Part shown: piece by piece, positions 26,060 through 34,570 of the stretch | Position numbering within the stretch: position 1 is the first letter of the stretch | Layout of the letters: every line of letters starts with the position of its first letter | DNA from: Chersky-840 sp963848335 | GTDB lineage: Bacteria; Actinomycetota; Acidimicrobiia; Acidimicrobiales; UBA8190 | NCBI GenBank assembly: GCA_963848335.1 | Contig: CAWKDD010000001.1 | Span: 558,001-622,000, forward strand | Length of the DNA: 64,000 bases | Direction: 5' to 3' | The notes under the pieces: generated by a model | Database searches by the model: none | What the model was told of the DNA's origin: nothing | What the model saw: only the letters and a program-made list of their open reading frames with translations | Position numbers and translations under genes: made by a program

Positions 26060-27165
26060 CAGTGGTGGAAGTGGGGAATGACCTCTTTCCCCATGAGCTC
26101 GATGGTCTGCATGACGGCCTCGTGCGGGACGTTGTACGGGTTGACCAGGCACAGCAGCAGGTCGATGCCGGCCTCCTCGTAGAGCCGGACGGTCTTGATG
26201 CAGTCCTCGGGCGTGCCGAGCACGCAGGCGTTGGCCTCCACCAGGTACTCGAGGGAGAGGAGGTCGAGCGCGCCCTCGTCGTCGATCTTCTTCATGTCCG
26301 CCGCATAGGCGTAGGAGCCCAGGTCCTGGTCCCGCTCGATCATCCAGTCCGTCATGGACGCGATCTGGCGGGCGCCGGTCTTGGGGTACCACTCGAAGGA
26401 CTCGCGAGCCATGTCGTGGGCCGAGGCGCGATCGGGCGCGCACAGCGCCATGGTGAAGGTGGCGGCGCGGTTGTTCACGAAGGCCCCGATGGGTTGGGTG
26501 CAACCCTCCACCGCCTGGCGGTAGATGTCGACCTTGGCCTTGACCTCCTGGGGGGAGACGCCGACGGCGAAGGAGCACAGGCCCAGTCCCAGGGCGCCGA
26601 CCTGGCGGTGCCCGTCCTCACTGCTCGTCGCCCCCCAGATGGGCGGGTGCGGGTCCTGGCGCGGCTTGGGGTGGACGCGGCGCTTGGGCATCTTCCAGTA
26701 CTTGCCGGCGAGCTCGTACTCGTCGTTGGTCCAGCACCCCACGACATGGCCGATGGCCTCCTGCCACATGGCCCGGGTCTCGGCCGGGTCGACTCCGAAT
26801 CCTTCGAGCTCGGCCCGGGTCGAGGAACGACCGGTCCCGAGGTCCACGCGGCCGTCGGAGAGAAGGTCCAGCACCGCCACGGACTCCGCGGTGCGCACGG
26901 GATGGTTGTAGGGCTGGGGCATGAGCCGCACCCCGTAGCCGATGCGGATGCGCTCGGTGAGCGCGGCCACGGCCCCGTAGAGGACCTCGGGGTTCGAGCA
27001 GTGCGAGAACTCGGAGAGAAAGTGATGCTCGACGGTCCAGAACGCGTCCCATCCGTAGCGCTCGCCCGCCACCGCCTGGGCGAGGACGTTCTTGTACGCG
27101 GTGTGCTCGCTATCGGGCCCCCACGGTTGGGGGACGGGGATCTCGTAGAACAGGGCGAACTGCAT
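26059..27165 (-). CDS. LLM-class flavin-dependent oxidoreductase
   Basis: A 368-residue luciferase-like monooxygenase (bacterial luciferase alpha-type, FMN or F420). Marks are MQFALFYEIPVPQP, WTVEHHFLSEFSHCSNPEVLYG, RIRIGYGVRLMPQPYNHPVRTAE, LLSDGRVDLGTGRSS and APDRASAHDMARESF. The EHHF motif is typical of the luciferase and alkanal monooxygenase branch. ATG 27165 follows AGGA. It is coupled to the HSL-type hydrolase downstream and divergent from the SDR at 27236. A Baeyer-Villiger-like or ring-opening oxidation followed by ester hydrolysis is a reasonable but unproven pairing. Confidence 0.9.
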   Translation of the reverse strand: MQFALFYEIPVPQPWGPDSEHTAYKNVLAQAVAGERYGWDAFWTVEHHFLSEFSHCSNPEVLYGAVAALTERIRIGYGVRLMPQPYNHPVRTAESVAVLDLLSDGRVDLGTGRSSTRAELEGFGVDPAETRAMWQEAIGHVVGCWTNDEYELAGKYWKMPKRRVHPKPRQDPHPPIWGATSSEDGHRQVGALGLGLCSFAVGVSPQEVKAKVDIYRQAVEGCTQPIGAFVNNRAATFTMALCAPDRASAHDMARESFEWYPKTGARQIASMTDWMIERDQDLGSYAYAADMKKIDDEGALDLLSLEYLVEANACVLGTPEDCIKTVRLYEEAGIDLLLCLVNPYNVPHEAVMQTIELMGKEVIPHFHH

Positions 27166-27235
27166 GGACGAGGGTCCTATCATCCAGCCCACCCGGCGAC
27201 AAGCTGTCGAGGGGGAGCGACGACGAGGGGGTCCC

Positions 27236-28048
27236 ATGCGCGGGCTGGCGGGCAAGAACGTGATCGTCACCGGGGCGGCATCGGGCATCGGCCGGGCGTG
27301 TGCGGCCCGCCTCCTCCAAGAGGGAGCCACCGTGTTGGGCGCGGACCTGGCCCCGGCCGCCGACGCGCCCGGTGAGCCTTCCGGTGCAGCAGCGTGGGCC
27401 TTCACCACGGTCGACGTGACCGACGAGGCCTCCGTCATTCGACTCGTGGACGAGGCGACCGCGATGTTCGGGCGCGTCGACGGTCTCGTCAACGCGGCCG
27501 GTGTGGCCGGAGGCGGGGCCGTGCACATGGTCGACGCCGCGGAGTGGAACCGTGTGGTGGGTGTCAACCTCTACGGCACGTTCCTGACGGCCAAGCACGT
27601 CGTGGCGCGCATGTTGGAGCAGCCACGGGTCGATGACGAGCGCGGCGCCCTGGTCACCATCGCCAGCATCGAGGGCATCGAGGGCACCGCCGGCGGCAGC
27701 GCCTACAGCGCGTCGAAGGGAGGTGTGGTCATCCTCACCAAGAACATGGCGATCGACTACGCACCCAAGGGCATCCGTGTGAACACGATCTGCCCCGGGT
27801 TCATCGACACGCCGATGTCCCAGGACGTCATCTTCGGTCTACCCGGCATGGAGCGGGCCAAGCGCGAGATCATCGCCGAGCACAAGCTGGGGCGCATCGG
27901 GCAGCCCTCGGAGATCGCATCGGCGGCCGCGTTCCTGCTGTCGGCGGACGCGTCGTTCGTCACGGGGCACGCGCTGGTCGTCGACGGCGGCTACACCGCC
28001 GGTCGTGACCACGGCGTCACCGAGATGCTGGGGCTGTCAGGTCCCTGA
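27236..28048 (+). CDS. Classical short-chain dehydrogenase/reductase
   Basis: A 270-residue SDR. Cofactor motif VTGAASGIGRACAARL, acidic specificity residue in LGADLAPA (NAD-type), LVNAAGVAGGG, catalytic Ser in TIASIEGIEG, YSASKGG with Tyr and Lys, and the C-terminal VTGHALVVDGGYTAG. It oxidises or reduces a secondary alcohol or ketone. ATG 27236 follows GAGGGGG. A decayed copy of its last 240 bases lies about 1.2 kb downstream (29036-29282). Confidence 0.93.
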   Translation: MRGLAGKNVIVTGAASGIGRACAARLLQEGATVLGADLAPAADAPGEPSGAAAWAFTTVDVTDEASVIRLVDEATAMFGRVDGLVNAAGVAGGGAVHMVDAAEWNRVVGVNLYGTFLTAKHVVARMLEQPRVDDERGALVTIASIEGIEGTAGGSAYSASKGGVVILTKNMAIDYAPKGIRVNTICPGFIDTPMSQDVIFGLPGMERAKREIIAEHKLGRIGQPSEIASAAAFLLSADASFVTGHALVVDGGYTAGRDHGVTEMLGLSGP

Positions 28049-28361
28049 AGCCGTCCTCCAGCGCCGGGCAGCCGCACCGCCTGGGGCACAAGGTCAGGTG
28101 TCGTCCAGGAGCCTCCGCGACCGGGCCCTGAGCGTCCCCCCACGGGCGGGGGCTGTCTGGTCTGACCCCCCGTTTCGGTGGCTCCTCGGGGCTCGGCACC
28201 AAGCCCCGCCAGTCCCAAGGGCCTGCCACCTGTAGAGGGGGCTTGTCCTGGGGGCCTGGGCAGCGGCGAGGCCCACTGTCTCTTCGTCCAACCTGGCCCA
28301 GTTGGGAGCCGTAGGACCCTATGCCTGGTCCATCCTCAGGTCCATCATGGTCTCGTGGCCC

Positions 28362-28592
28362 ATGACTGAGATCGAAAGAGTCACTGGGCGCCTTGCCGAG
28401 GGCGAGGACAGCCGCCTGACGTGGTTCGTGGTGAGCTTCTCCGACGGGATGGAGGAACACCGCCAGGGCACGCTCCTGGATGCGAGCGAGTTGGCCTCCG
28501 CGCAGGGGCTGGTTCTCGTCCCCACCCTTGGTGGATGGTTCCAATGGGTCCGGGATCCTGGCACTTGGCGCTCCCCGCATCGCGCTCCGTAG
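28362..28592 (+). CDS. Small hypothetical protein, 76 residues
   Basis: The frame reads MTEIERVTGRLAEGEDS, then TWFVVSFSDGMEEH and LVLVPTLGGWFQWVRDP, with a normal mix of residues and high GC at third codon positions in its middle. No ribosome site is visible and no family was recognised. It lies in the atypical stretch between the SDR gene and its decayed copy. Confidence 0.4.
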   Translation: MTEIERVTGRLAEGEDSRLTWFVVSFSDGMEEHRQGTLLDASELASAQGLVLVPTLGGWFQWVRDPGTWRSPHRAP

Positions 28593-29035
28593 CCTCCTGT
28601 GACCCCTGGGGCGACACAGTCGCAGCCCGCGACGCCCCGTCTGGCCTTCCGCGACCTGTGGGGCATAGGGTCGGTCGGGGGTCTGGGTCAAGCTCGTCGG
28701 AGTCGGATGAACCGAGGAACCCGCCTTCCCTGGTGATCACCGGCCACGGACGTCCCTTGCCCTGGAGGTCGGTTGGCGCCAGGACCCCGCGCAGCGGGCC
28801 TGTTCACGACTCCTCGTCCAAGGCTCCTGATGGCGTGTGCACAGCAAATGCACCGAGCCGTTGTGATCGACGCCACCAGCGCAGGCCCGGAGGCCATACG
28901 TCGCGCACGAGCAGAGGCAGCTAACCCGGCTGGCTGAGAGTGGCGTCGCAGGTGAAGGGCGAGTCTCGGCTGAAACCCGAGGTCGGTACGAAAGACTTCC
29001 GAGGAAGGCGCTCGGCTCCCGAGCCCCCTTGCATG
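28593..29035. other. Non-coding stretch before the SDR remnant
   Basis: About 440 bases with no convincing gene on either strand. Together with 28049-28361 it separates the intact SDR from its broken partial copy. No transposase trace, terminal inverted repeat or target duplication was seen. Confidence 0.45.
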
Positions 29036-29282
29036 ATCGCTACGCCGATGTCCCAGGACGTCGTCTTCGGTCTACCCGGCATGGAGCGGGCCAAGCGGGA
29101 GATCGTCGCCGAGCACAAGCTGGGGCGCATCGGGCAGCCCTCGGAGATCGCCTCGCCGGCCGCGTTCGTGTAGTCGGCGGACGCGTCGTTCGTCACGGGG
29201 CACGCGCTGGTCGTCGCCGGCGGCTACACCGCCGGACGCGACCACGGCATCACCCGAGATGCTGGGGTCGTCCGGTCCGTAG
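29036..29282 (+). pseudogene. Decayed partial copy of the SDR gene's 3' end
   Basis: These bases align without gaps to 27803-28020 at a constant offset of 1233, with about a dozen mismatches by eye, until one extra C at 29253-29255. The translated part reads PMSQDVVFGLPGMERAKREI as in the parent. A CTG-to-TAG change gives an in-frame stop at 29171, and the extra C shifts the end. The catalytic half of the enzyme is absent. It is a remnant of duplication, not a working gene. Confidence 0.85.
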
Positions 29283-29314
29283 CCGGTTGCCCGCCGGCAT
29301 CTTAGGATTGACCG

Positions 29315-29728
29315 ATGGCGACGACGATCCGCTGCGCCGGCGTGGACGATGTGGCCGCCGTACTCGCCCTATGGCGCCGAGCCGGCGCCGAGCCGAGCCA
29401 CACCGACGACGTCCGAAGCCTCGTCGGGCTCCTCGACCACGACCCCGAAGCCCTGATCGTGGCCGAATCCGACGGCGCCGTCGTGGGGTCGGTGATCGCG
29501 GCCTGGGACGGCTGGCGCGGTTCGGTGTACCGACTCGTCGTGGCGCCCGATCACCGTCGCAGGGGTCTGGGTCGACGCCTGGTCGAGGTGGCGGAGAAGC
29601 GCTTGGCCGACGCGGGCGCGCTCCGGCTGCAGGCCATCGTGGTCGAGACCGACGGGCGGGCCACCGGGTTCTGGCGCGACAGCGGATGGGAACAGCAGGT
29701 GGCGCGTCTGCGCTTCGTCAAGGGGTAG
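29315..29728 (+). CDS. GNAT-family N-acetyltransferase
   Basis: A 137-residue acetyltransferase. RCAGVDDVAAVLALWRRAG opens the fold; IVAESDGAVVGSVIAAWDGWRGSVYRLVV forms strands 2-4; the acetyl-CoA loop is APDHRRRGLGRRLVEVAE; VETDGRATGFWRDSGWE closes it. It is most similar to small soluble GNATs such as YpeA-like proteins. The ATG follows the SDR remnant by 30 bases. The last 11 bases overlap the convergent glycosyltransferase. Confidence 0.88.
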   Translation: MATTIRCAGVDDVAAVLALWRRAGAEPSHTDDVRSLVGLLDHDPEALIVAESDGAVVGSVIAAWDGWRGSVYRLVVAPDHRRRGLGRRLVEVAEKRLADAGALRLQAIVVETDGRATGFWRDSGWEQQVARLRFVKG

Positions 29729-30899
29729 GGCCCGGTCCCGCCGTGAGCAGCAGAGTGTCGAGCACGTCGTCGACCCCGGGCGCGGCGGCGATCTCCGCGG
29801 CGATGGCCCGGGCCCGGTCCCGGTAGGAACGTTCTCCGAGCACGGTCTCGATCCCGTGTCTGACACGCGGCGCGTGTTCTGCTGCGATCACCCGCCGCTG
29901 ATCCGCCCAGGAGGGGGGATCCACCTCGACGACCAGCCCGGCTCCGGTCTCGGCGATGCGCCGGCCGTTGACGAACTGGTCCGCGAACACGGGCACCACG
30001 ACCACCGGAAGACCGGCGGCCACGGCACCGAACGCCGTTCCCGACCCCCCGTGGCACACCACCAGGGCGGCCCGGGGGAAGACGTCGGCCTGGTCCAGCC
30101 AGGCCTCGACGTGGACGTTGACCGGGATCGGACCGAGGTCGCAACGGTCGAACTGGCGCCCCACCGTAAGCAGGACCCGGACGTCGAGGCCCTCGACCGC
30201 AGCCAACGCCGTCCGGTACACCCCCGCCGCGATGGACATGTGCCCGAGCACGGTCCCGAACGACACGTAGACGAGCGGCGCGGCGGATCCGTCCCACCAA
30301 TCCGGGAGCGGGTCGCCGGTCGGCGGTGGCGGTTCGTGGAAGCGAACGGTGGTGGGGAACGGTGACGGGTCGAGCGAGGCGGGGAATCGGGTCAGGTAGG
30401 GAGAGACCAACAGCTCGTCGACGAGGCCACGGCGGTGCTCCTCGAGGGCGGGCGCGGCCGCCGCGATGGAGGCGGCTTCGCCCTGGGCCAGCGAGATGGC
30501 GACCTGTGCGACCGGGATGTGCCCGTTCCCGGCGACCACGGCGGACGCGTACTCGCAGGGCTCTCGCAACACGAAGTCGGGAGCCCATCGGGCACAGGCC
30601 TGCTCCATGCCGGGCAGCATGGCGAGGGTCGCCAGCCGGCCGAACAGGTCCCGATTGCCGAGCACCGACGCTTCTTCGGGAGGAGCCACCGGCAGGCGCT
30701 CGCGTATGGGGGCCACCTCGTGCTCGGGGGGCTCACCGCCGGCCCGGAACGGGTAGCCGGCCAGCTCCACCATGTCCCGCAAGGCCGGTGGCCCCACAAC
30801 GAGTGTCTCGTGGCCTCGGGCGCGCGCCGCACCGAGAAAGGGCAGGAGCGGGTTCAGGTGCCCGGCACCCCCGAGAGAGCACGCCGCCAGCACCCGCAC
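29718..30899 (-). CDS. UGT/MGT-type glycosyltransferase (GT1)
   Basis: A 393-residue GT-B glycosyltransferase. N-terminal acceptor domain starts VRVLAACSLGGAGHLNPLLPFL; the C-terminal sugar-nucleotide domain has VYVSFGTVLG, then the signature VCHGGSGTAFGAVAAGLPVVVVP with FADQFVNGRRI. GT1 members glycosylate macrolides, phenols and other lipophilic acceptors, often as detoxification. GTG 30899 fits the family N-terminus although its ribosome site is weak. It is divergent from the amidohydrolase gene across a 31-base tandem repeat. Confidence 0.9.
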   Translation of the reverse strand: MRVLAACSLGGAGHLNPLLPFLGAARARGHETLVVGPPALRDMVELAGYPFRAGGEPPEHEVAPIRERLPVAPPEEASVLGNRDLFGRLATLAMLPGMEQACARWAPDFVLREPCEYASAVVAGNGHIPVAQVAISLAQGEAASIAAAAPALEEHRRGLVDELLVSPYLTRFPASLDPSPFPTTVRFHEPPPPTGDPLPDWWDGSAAPLVYVSFGTVLGHMSIAAGVYRTALAAVEGLDVRVLLTVGRQFDRCDLGPIPVNVHVEAWLDQADVFPRAALVVCHGGSGTAFGAVAAGLPVVVVPVFADQFVNGRRIAETGAGLVVEVDPPSWADQRRVIAAEHAPRVRHGIETVLGERSYRDRARAIAAEIAAAPGVDDVLDTLLLTAGPGPTP

Positions 30900-30957
30900 G
30901 GCGCGGAGCCTAGGCACGGCCGGGCCGGGTCTGCGACGATGCAGGTGGGCCGGCGCC

Positions 30958-31014
30958 CGACGACGGCCCCGGAACTGCGACCGTCGGCCGACGACGGCCC
31001 CGGAACTGCGACCG
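30958..31014. repeat. Two-copy tandem repeat in a divergent promoter region
   Basis: A 26-base block starting CGACGACGGCCCCGG and ending AACTGCGACCG occurs at 30958-30983 and again at 30989-31014 (31-base period). It lies between the glycosyltransferase and amidohydrolase starts. The second copy runs into the ribosome site of the latter. Confidence 0.7.
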
Positions 31015-31026
31015 GAGGAGGCGACC

Positions 31027-32694
31027 GTGGACGGCGACATCGTGATCCGGGGAGGTTCGCTGATCGACGGGACGGGCGCCCCGGCCCGGGCCGCCGACGT
31101 GGCCGTGACCGACGGACGCATCGTCGCCGTGGGCCAGGGCCTGCGAGGCGAGCGCGAGCTCGATGCCTCGGGACAGGTGGTGGCGCCGGGGTTCATCGAC
31201 ATCCACACCCATTACGACGCCCAGGTGTTCTGGGACCCGTGGCTCACGCCGTCGTCGTTCCACGGTGTGACGAGCGTCGTCGCCGGGAACTGCGGGTTCT
31301 CCATCGCGCCCATCCGCCCCGAGCTCGTGTCGTTGCTGGCCCGCACCCTTCAGCACGTGGAGGACATGAGCTTCGACACGCTGTCGGTCGGCGTCCCCTG
31401 GGACGAGTTCGAGACCTTCCCCCAGTATCTCGATGCCGTCGAGCGTCGCGGCACGGCGCTCAACTACGGGTGCTACGTGGGGCACACCGCCGTTCGCATG
31501 TACGTGATGGGGGAGGAGGCCTACGAGCGGCCGGCCACCTCCGAGGAGCTGGCGCGCATGCAGGCCGTGGTGGCCGAGTCCATGGCGGCGGGTGCCATGG
31601 GGTTCGCGTCGAGCGCATCGCCGACCCACAACGGGGACGGCGGCCGCCCGGTCCCGTCGCGGGTGGCCGACCTCGAAGAGCTCCGTGCCCTTTTCGTGCC
31701 GGTGCACGACTCGGGCAAGGGAGTCGTGGCGCTGCTCCCGGGAGGGGTCATCCCCAACCGACAGCTCTTCGACATCCAGCGTGACGTGGGGCGGCCCATC
31801 ACGTGGACGGCCCTCCTCACGGTGAAGGGGTACCCGTACCACGAGAAGGTGGTGGCCGAGAACGACTCCGCCCGGGCCGAAGGCGTCGAGGTGTGGCCGC
31901 AGGTCTCGTGCCGGCCTCTCGTGTTCCAGATGAACCTGGCCGAGCCCTTCACCCTCAACATCCGGTCCAGCTTCGCCAAGCTCATGGGCCTCGACCTCGA
32001 ACAGCGCAAGGCCGCCTACCGCGACCCGGCGTGGCGCGCCGAGACGTGGGAGGACCTCTCGGGCGGCGACGGCAACTTCCCTTTCAACTGGCCGTCGGTG
32101 TCGGTGGCGGAGTCGGCCTCGCATCCTGAGCTGGTCGACCGTCCCATCGTCGACATTGCCGAGGAACGGGGATGTACGCCGCTCGACGTCGTCCTCGACA
32201 TCTCGCTCGCCGACGATCTCAAGGCCCGGTTCTGGTCGGTGCTGGCCAACAACGACCCCGACGCCATCGCCTGGCTGCTGCCGCGCGACAACGTCCTGCT
32301 CGGTCTGGCCGACTCCGGGGCGCACGTGTCGCAGTTGTGCGACGCCTGCTTCGCCACCGACCTGTTGGGCAACTGGGTGCGCGACCGCGGCGTCATGTCC
32401 CTCGAGCGCGCCGTGCACAAGCTCACCGCCGAGCCCGCCGGGGTGTACGGGCTCACCGACCGGGGAACTGTGGAGGTGGGCAAGGCCGCCGATCTCTGCG
32501 TGTTCGACCCTGCGGTGGTCGCCCCCGGCCCGCTGCGCCGCGTCTTCGATTTCCCGGCGAACGGGGAGAGGCTCACGGCCGATCAGCCGGTCGGGATGAC
32601 CCACGTCCTCGTCAACGGGGTGCCCATCCGCACAGACGGCGAGCCGGTGCCCGAAGGGCTCGACGCCCGGCCGGGATCGCTCCTGCGCAGCTGA
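31027..32694 (+). CDS. N-acyl-D-amino-acid deacylase-like amidohydrolase
   Basis: A 555-residue amidohydrolase of the D-aminoacylase branch. VIRGGSLIDGTGAPARAADV opens the small beta domain; the metal site starts with GFIDIHTHYDAQVFWDPWLTPSS; GVTSVVAGNCGFSIAP, ADSGAHVSQLCDA and GRVAD-type closing strands (TVEVGKAADLCVFDPA) follow. Members hydrolyse N-acyl-D-amino acids or related cyclic amides. This subgroup, with PxNWPSV near residue 350, is common in actinobacteria and its true substrate is uncertain. GTG 31027 follows GGAGGAGG. Confidence 0.9.
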   Translation: MDGDIVIRGGSLIDGTGAPARAADVAVTDGRIVAVGQGLRGERELDASGQVVAPGFIDIHTHYDAQVFWDPWLTPSSFHGVTSVVAGNCGFSIAPIRPELVSLLARTLQHVEDMSFDTLSVGVPWDEFETFPQYLDAVERRGTALNYGCYVGHTAVRMYVMGEEAYERPATSEELARMQAVVAESMAAGAMGFASSASPTHNGDGGRPVPSRVADLEELRALFVPVHDSGKGVVALLPGGVIPNRQLFDIQRDVGRPITWTALLTVKGYPYHEKVVAENDSARAEGVEVWPQVSCRPLVFQMNLAEPFTLNIRSSFAKLMGLDLEQRKAAYRDPAWRAETWEDLSGGDGNFPFNWPSVSVAESASHPELVDRPIVDIAEERGCTPLDVVLDISLADDLKARFWSVLANNDPDAIAWLLPRDNVLLGLADSGAHVSQLCDACFATDLLGNWVRDRGVMSLERAVHKLTAEPAGVYGLTDRGTVEVGKAADLCVFDPAVVAPGPLRRVFDFPANGERLTADQPVGMTHVLVNGVPIRTDGEPVPEGLDARPGSLLRS

Positions 32695-32725
32695 GGCTGC
32701 TGAGCGGCTGAGGCAGCTGCGCAGG
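32682..32725. terminator. Inverted repeat at convergent gene ends, likely terminator
   Basis: A 12-base perfect stem (CTGCGCAGCTG and CAGCTGCGCAG plus one pair) with a 20-base loop covers the stop of the amidohydrolase and precedes the convergent Nudix stop at 32743. Confidence 0.5.
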
Positions 32726-32742
32726 GCCCAGGAAGCGCTCGG

Positions 32743-33249
32743 CTAGGCGGAGCCTCCGGAGCCCTCGCCCACGGGACGCCCGTCTTCGAGGTACACGGTG
32801 CGCTTGGCGCCGACGCAGGCCCGTACCCGGCGGCGCAGCGGTCCGCTCAAGAGCCCGAGGGCGGTGGCGAGGTCCTCGAGGCGGTACTCGGAGATCTCGT
32901 CTTCCTGGACGACGATGCCGGCGAAGGTCTCGTCGTCGAAAGTGCCGCAGTCGAAGAGGAACCGGACCCCGCCGGGTCGCTCGGGACGGGGGCGGAGGAA
33001 ATCCACGCACACCAGGTGACCGGAGTCGACGATCAGCCCGCTCTCCTCGCGCACCTCCCGCCGGCACGCCTCCCACGGGGTCTCGCCGTTGTCCTCCATC
33101 TGGCCGCCGGGGACAGTCCATCCCTTCTTGTAGGTCGGCTTCAGCACGAGAAGACGCCCGAGGCGGTCGAAGATCAGGGCTCCGGCCGAGACGGGGATCC
33201 TCGGGATCTCGAAGACGGGGTCGTCGCCCAATTGATCGACCGGGGACAC
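32743..33249 (-). CDS. Nudix hydrolase
   Basis: A 168-residue Nudix protein. VSAGALIFDRLGRLLVLKPTYKKGWTVPGG leads into the box GQMEDNGETPWEA followed by CRREVREESGL. The first half of the box is one residue longer than canonical (G-x6-E), but the REVREE metal ligands are intact. It would cleave a nucleoside diphosphate derivative. GTG 33249 is preferred over the open frame further upstream, which is cysteine-rich and unlike the family. It is divergent from the VOC gene. Confidence 0.88.
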   Translation of the reverse strand: MSPVDQLGDDPVFEIPRIPVSAGALIFDRLGRLLVLKPTYKKGWTVPGGQMEDNGETPWEACRREVREESGLIVDSGHLVCVDFLRPRPERPGGVRFLFDCGTFDDETFAGIVVQEDEISEYRLEDLATALGLLSGPLRRRVRACVGAKRTVYLEDGRPVGEGSGGSA

Positions 33250-33360
33250 GAGACGAGGTTTCCGTGCTGCTGCCCCCGAGTCAAGGATCTGCCCGCAGCA
33301 GCCATCTGTCTGCGGCAAGGATCTGACTGCGACCGCGGACGAGGGCCAAGCTTGGGAAGC

Positions 33361-33400
33361 GGCGGCACCGGCGGCACCGGCGGCACCGGCGGCACCGGCG
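33361..33400. repeat. Nine-base microsatellite, four and a half copies
   Basis: GGCGGCACC is repeated four times exactly and then decays to GGCGTCATC, 20 bases before the start codon of the VOC gene. It spaces the promoter from the ribosome site and could vary in copy number. Confidence 0.8.
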
Positions 33401-33421
33401 TCATCGGCGGATGGAGGGACA

Positions 33422-33859
33422 GTGGACGTAACGTTCTCGCACGTGGGGATCTGCGTGAGCGATCTCGAACGATCCGTGCGCTTCTATTGCGAGGGCCTCG
33501 GGTTCGAGCTCGTGCAGTCCCACACCGTGGGCGCGGAGTTCGGGCGGCTCATGGAGGTCGACGACGTCGCCTTGCAGTCGCGTTTCGTCTCCCGTGACGG
33601 CATGTCGATCGAGCTGCTGCACTTCGACTCTCCCGGTCACCGCGGTGAGCCGGTGCGCCGGCCCATGAACCAGCTCGGCATCACCCACTTGTCGTTGCGG
33701 GTGGGGGACCTCGACGCCGTGGCGCGGGTCGTCGAGTCGTTCGGGGGCTCGGTCCTGTGGAGCACCCGAACCACCTTCGGATCCTCCGGTGCCCTCGACT
33801 TCGTCTACTGCACCGACCCCGACGGGGTCCGAATCGAGTTGATGCACCTCCCCGGTTGA
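33422..33859 (+). CDS. VOC-superfamily dioxygenase/epimerase-like protein
   Basis: A 145-residue two-unit VOC protein. TFSHVGICVSDLERSVRFYCEGLGFE opens the first unit with the metal His; ITHLSLRVGDLDAVARVVESFGG opens the second; DPDGVRIELMHLP closes with the metal Glu. This is the glyoxalase I/methylmalonyl-CoA epimerase/extradiol dioxygenase-like pattern. GTG 33422 follows GGAGGGACA. The NTF2-like gene follows within 23 bases, so they probably form one unit. Confidence 0.88.
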   Translation: MDVTFSHVGICVSDLERSVRFYCEGLGFELVQSHTVGAEFGRLMEVDDVALQSRFVSRDGMSIELLHFDSPGHRGEPVRRPMNQLGITHLSLRVGDLDAVARVVESFGGSVLWSTRTTFGSSGALDFVYCTDPDGVRIELMHLPG

Positions 33860-33881
33860 GCGTGGGGCTACGGTCACGATC

Positions 33882-34349
33882 GTGGAAGGGCCCGACCCAG
33901 AGCACAGCACCAGGTCCATCGAGAACCTGATCTCCCGCTACGCCGAGCTCGTGGACGCCGGTGACTTCGGCGGCCTGGGCGAGATGTTCGCCGACGCCGT
34001 GTTCGGCGGTGACGGCGACGCAGTGGTGAGCGGTCGCGAGGCGGTCGAGAAGATCTTCCGCGCCATGGTGCGCGTCTACGAGGACGGCACGCCGCGCACC
34101 AAGCACGTGACCACCAACATCCAGATCGACGTGGACCACGGGTCGGGGACGGCCCGATCACGCTCCTATGTCACGGTTCTGCAGGCCCTTCCCGACCTGC
34201 CGCTGCAACCCATCGTGGCCGGGCGCTATCGCGACGTCTTCGAGTGTCGAGCGGGGGTGTGGTGTTTCGTCGAACGACGATTCACGACCGATCTCGTCGG
34301 TGACGTCAGCCGCCACCTGCGGGGTGGGACCGCGTCATTGGGGCAGTAG
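33882..34349 (+). CDS. SnoaL/NTF2-like protein
   Basis: A 155-residue protein of the SnoaL_4 type: SIENLISRYAELVDAGDFGGLGEMFADAVF, AVEKIFRAMVRVYEDGTPRTKHVTTNI and a C-terminal GRYRDVFECRAGVWCFVERRF. The cone-shaped fold hosts ketosteroid isomerases, polyketide cyclases and dehydratases. The conserved KHVTTN and RYRD motifs are those of the ring-hydroxylating dioxygenase-beta/SnoaL_4 subgroup. GTG start, closely downstream of the VOC gene. Confidence 0.85.
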   Translation: MEGPDPEHSTRSIENLISRYAELVDAGDFGGLGEMFADAVFGGDGDAVVSGREAVEKIFRAMVRVYEDGTPRTKHVTTNIQIDVDHGSGTARSRSYVTVLQALPDLPLQPIVAGRYRDVFECRAGVWCFVERRFTTDLVGDVSRHLRGGTASLGQ

Positions 34350-34570
34350 GACTGCGCTTCGGCGCGTACTTCGGGCGCTTCGGCGTGCCCTTCGGAGCGC
34401 TCCGTCGAGCATCCCCGGACGCGCGTGGCACGTCTGATAGAACCCGGACCGACGATCCGTGATGTGGTGATTACGGGTCGTGGTTGGATTTCCATGATCC
34501 GCGATCAACTCTTAGCATCCGGAACCGTGGAGGGCGATGTTGCGGTGACGGTCAGAGAAATGTACGCAGC

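Noticed and set aside
28049..29035. Possible mobile element between the SDR gene and its partial copy
   Set aside because: No transposase fragment, terminal inverted repeats or target duplication could be seen.
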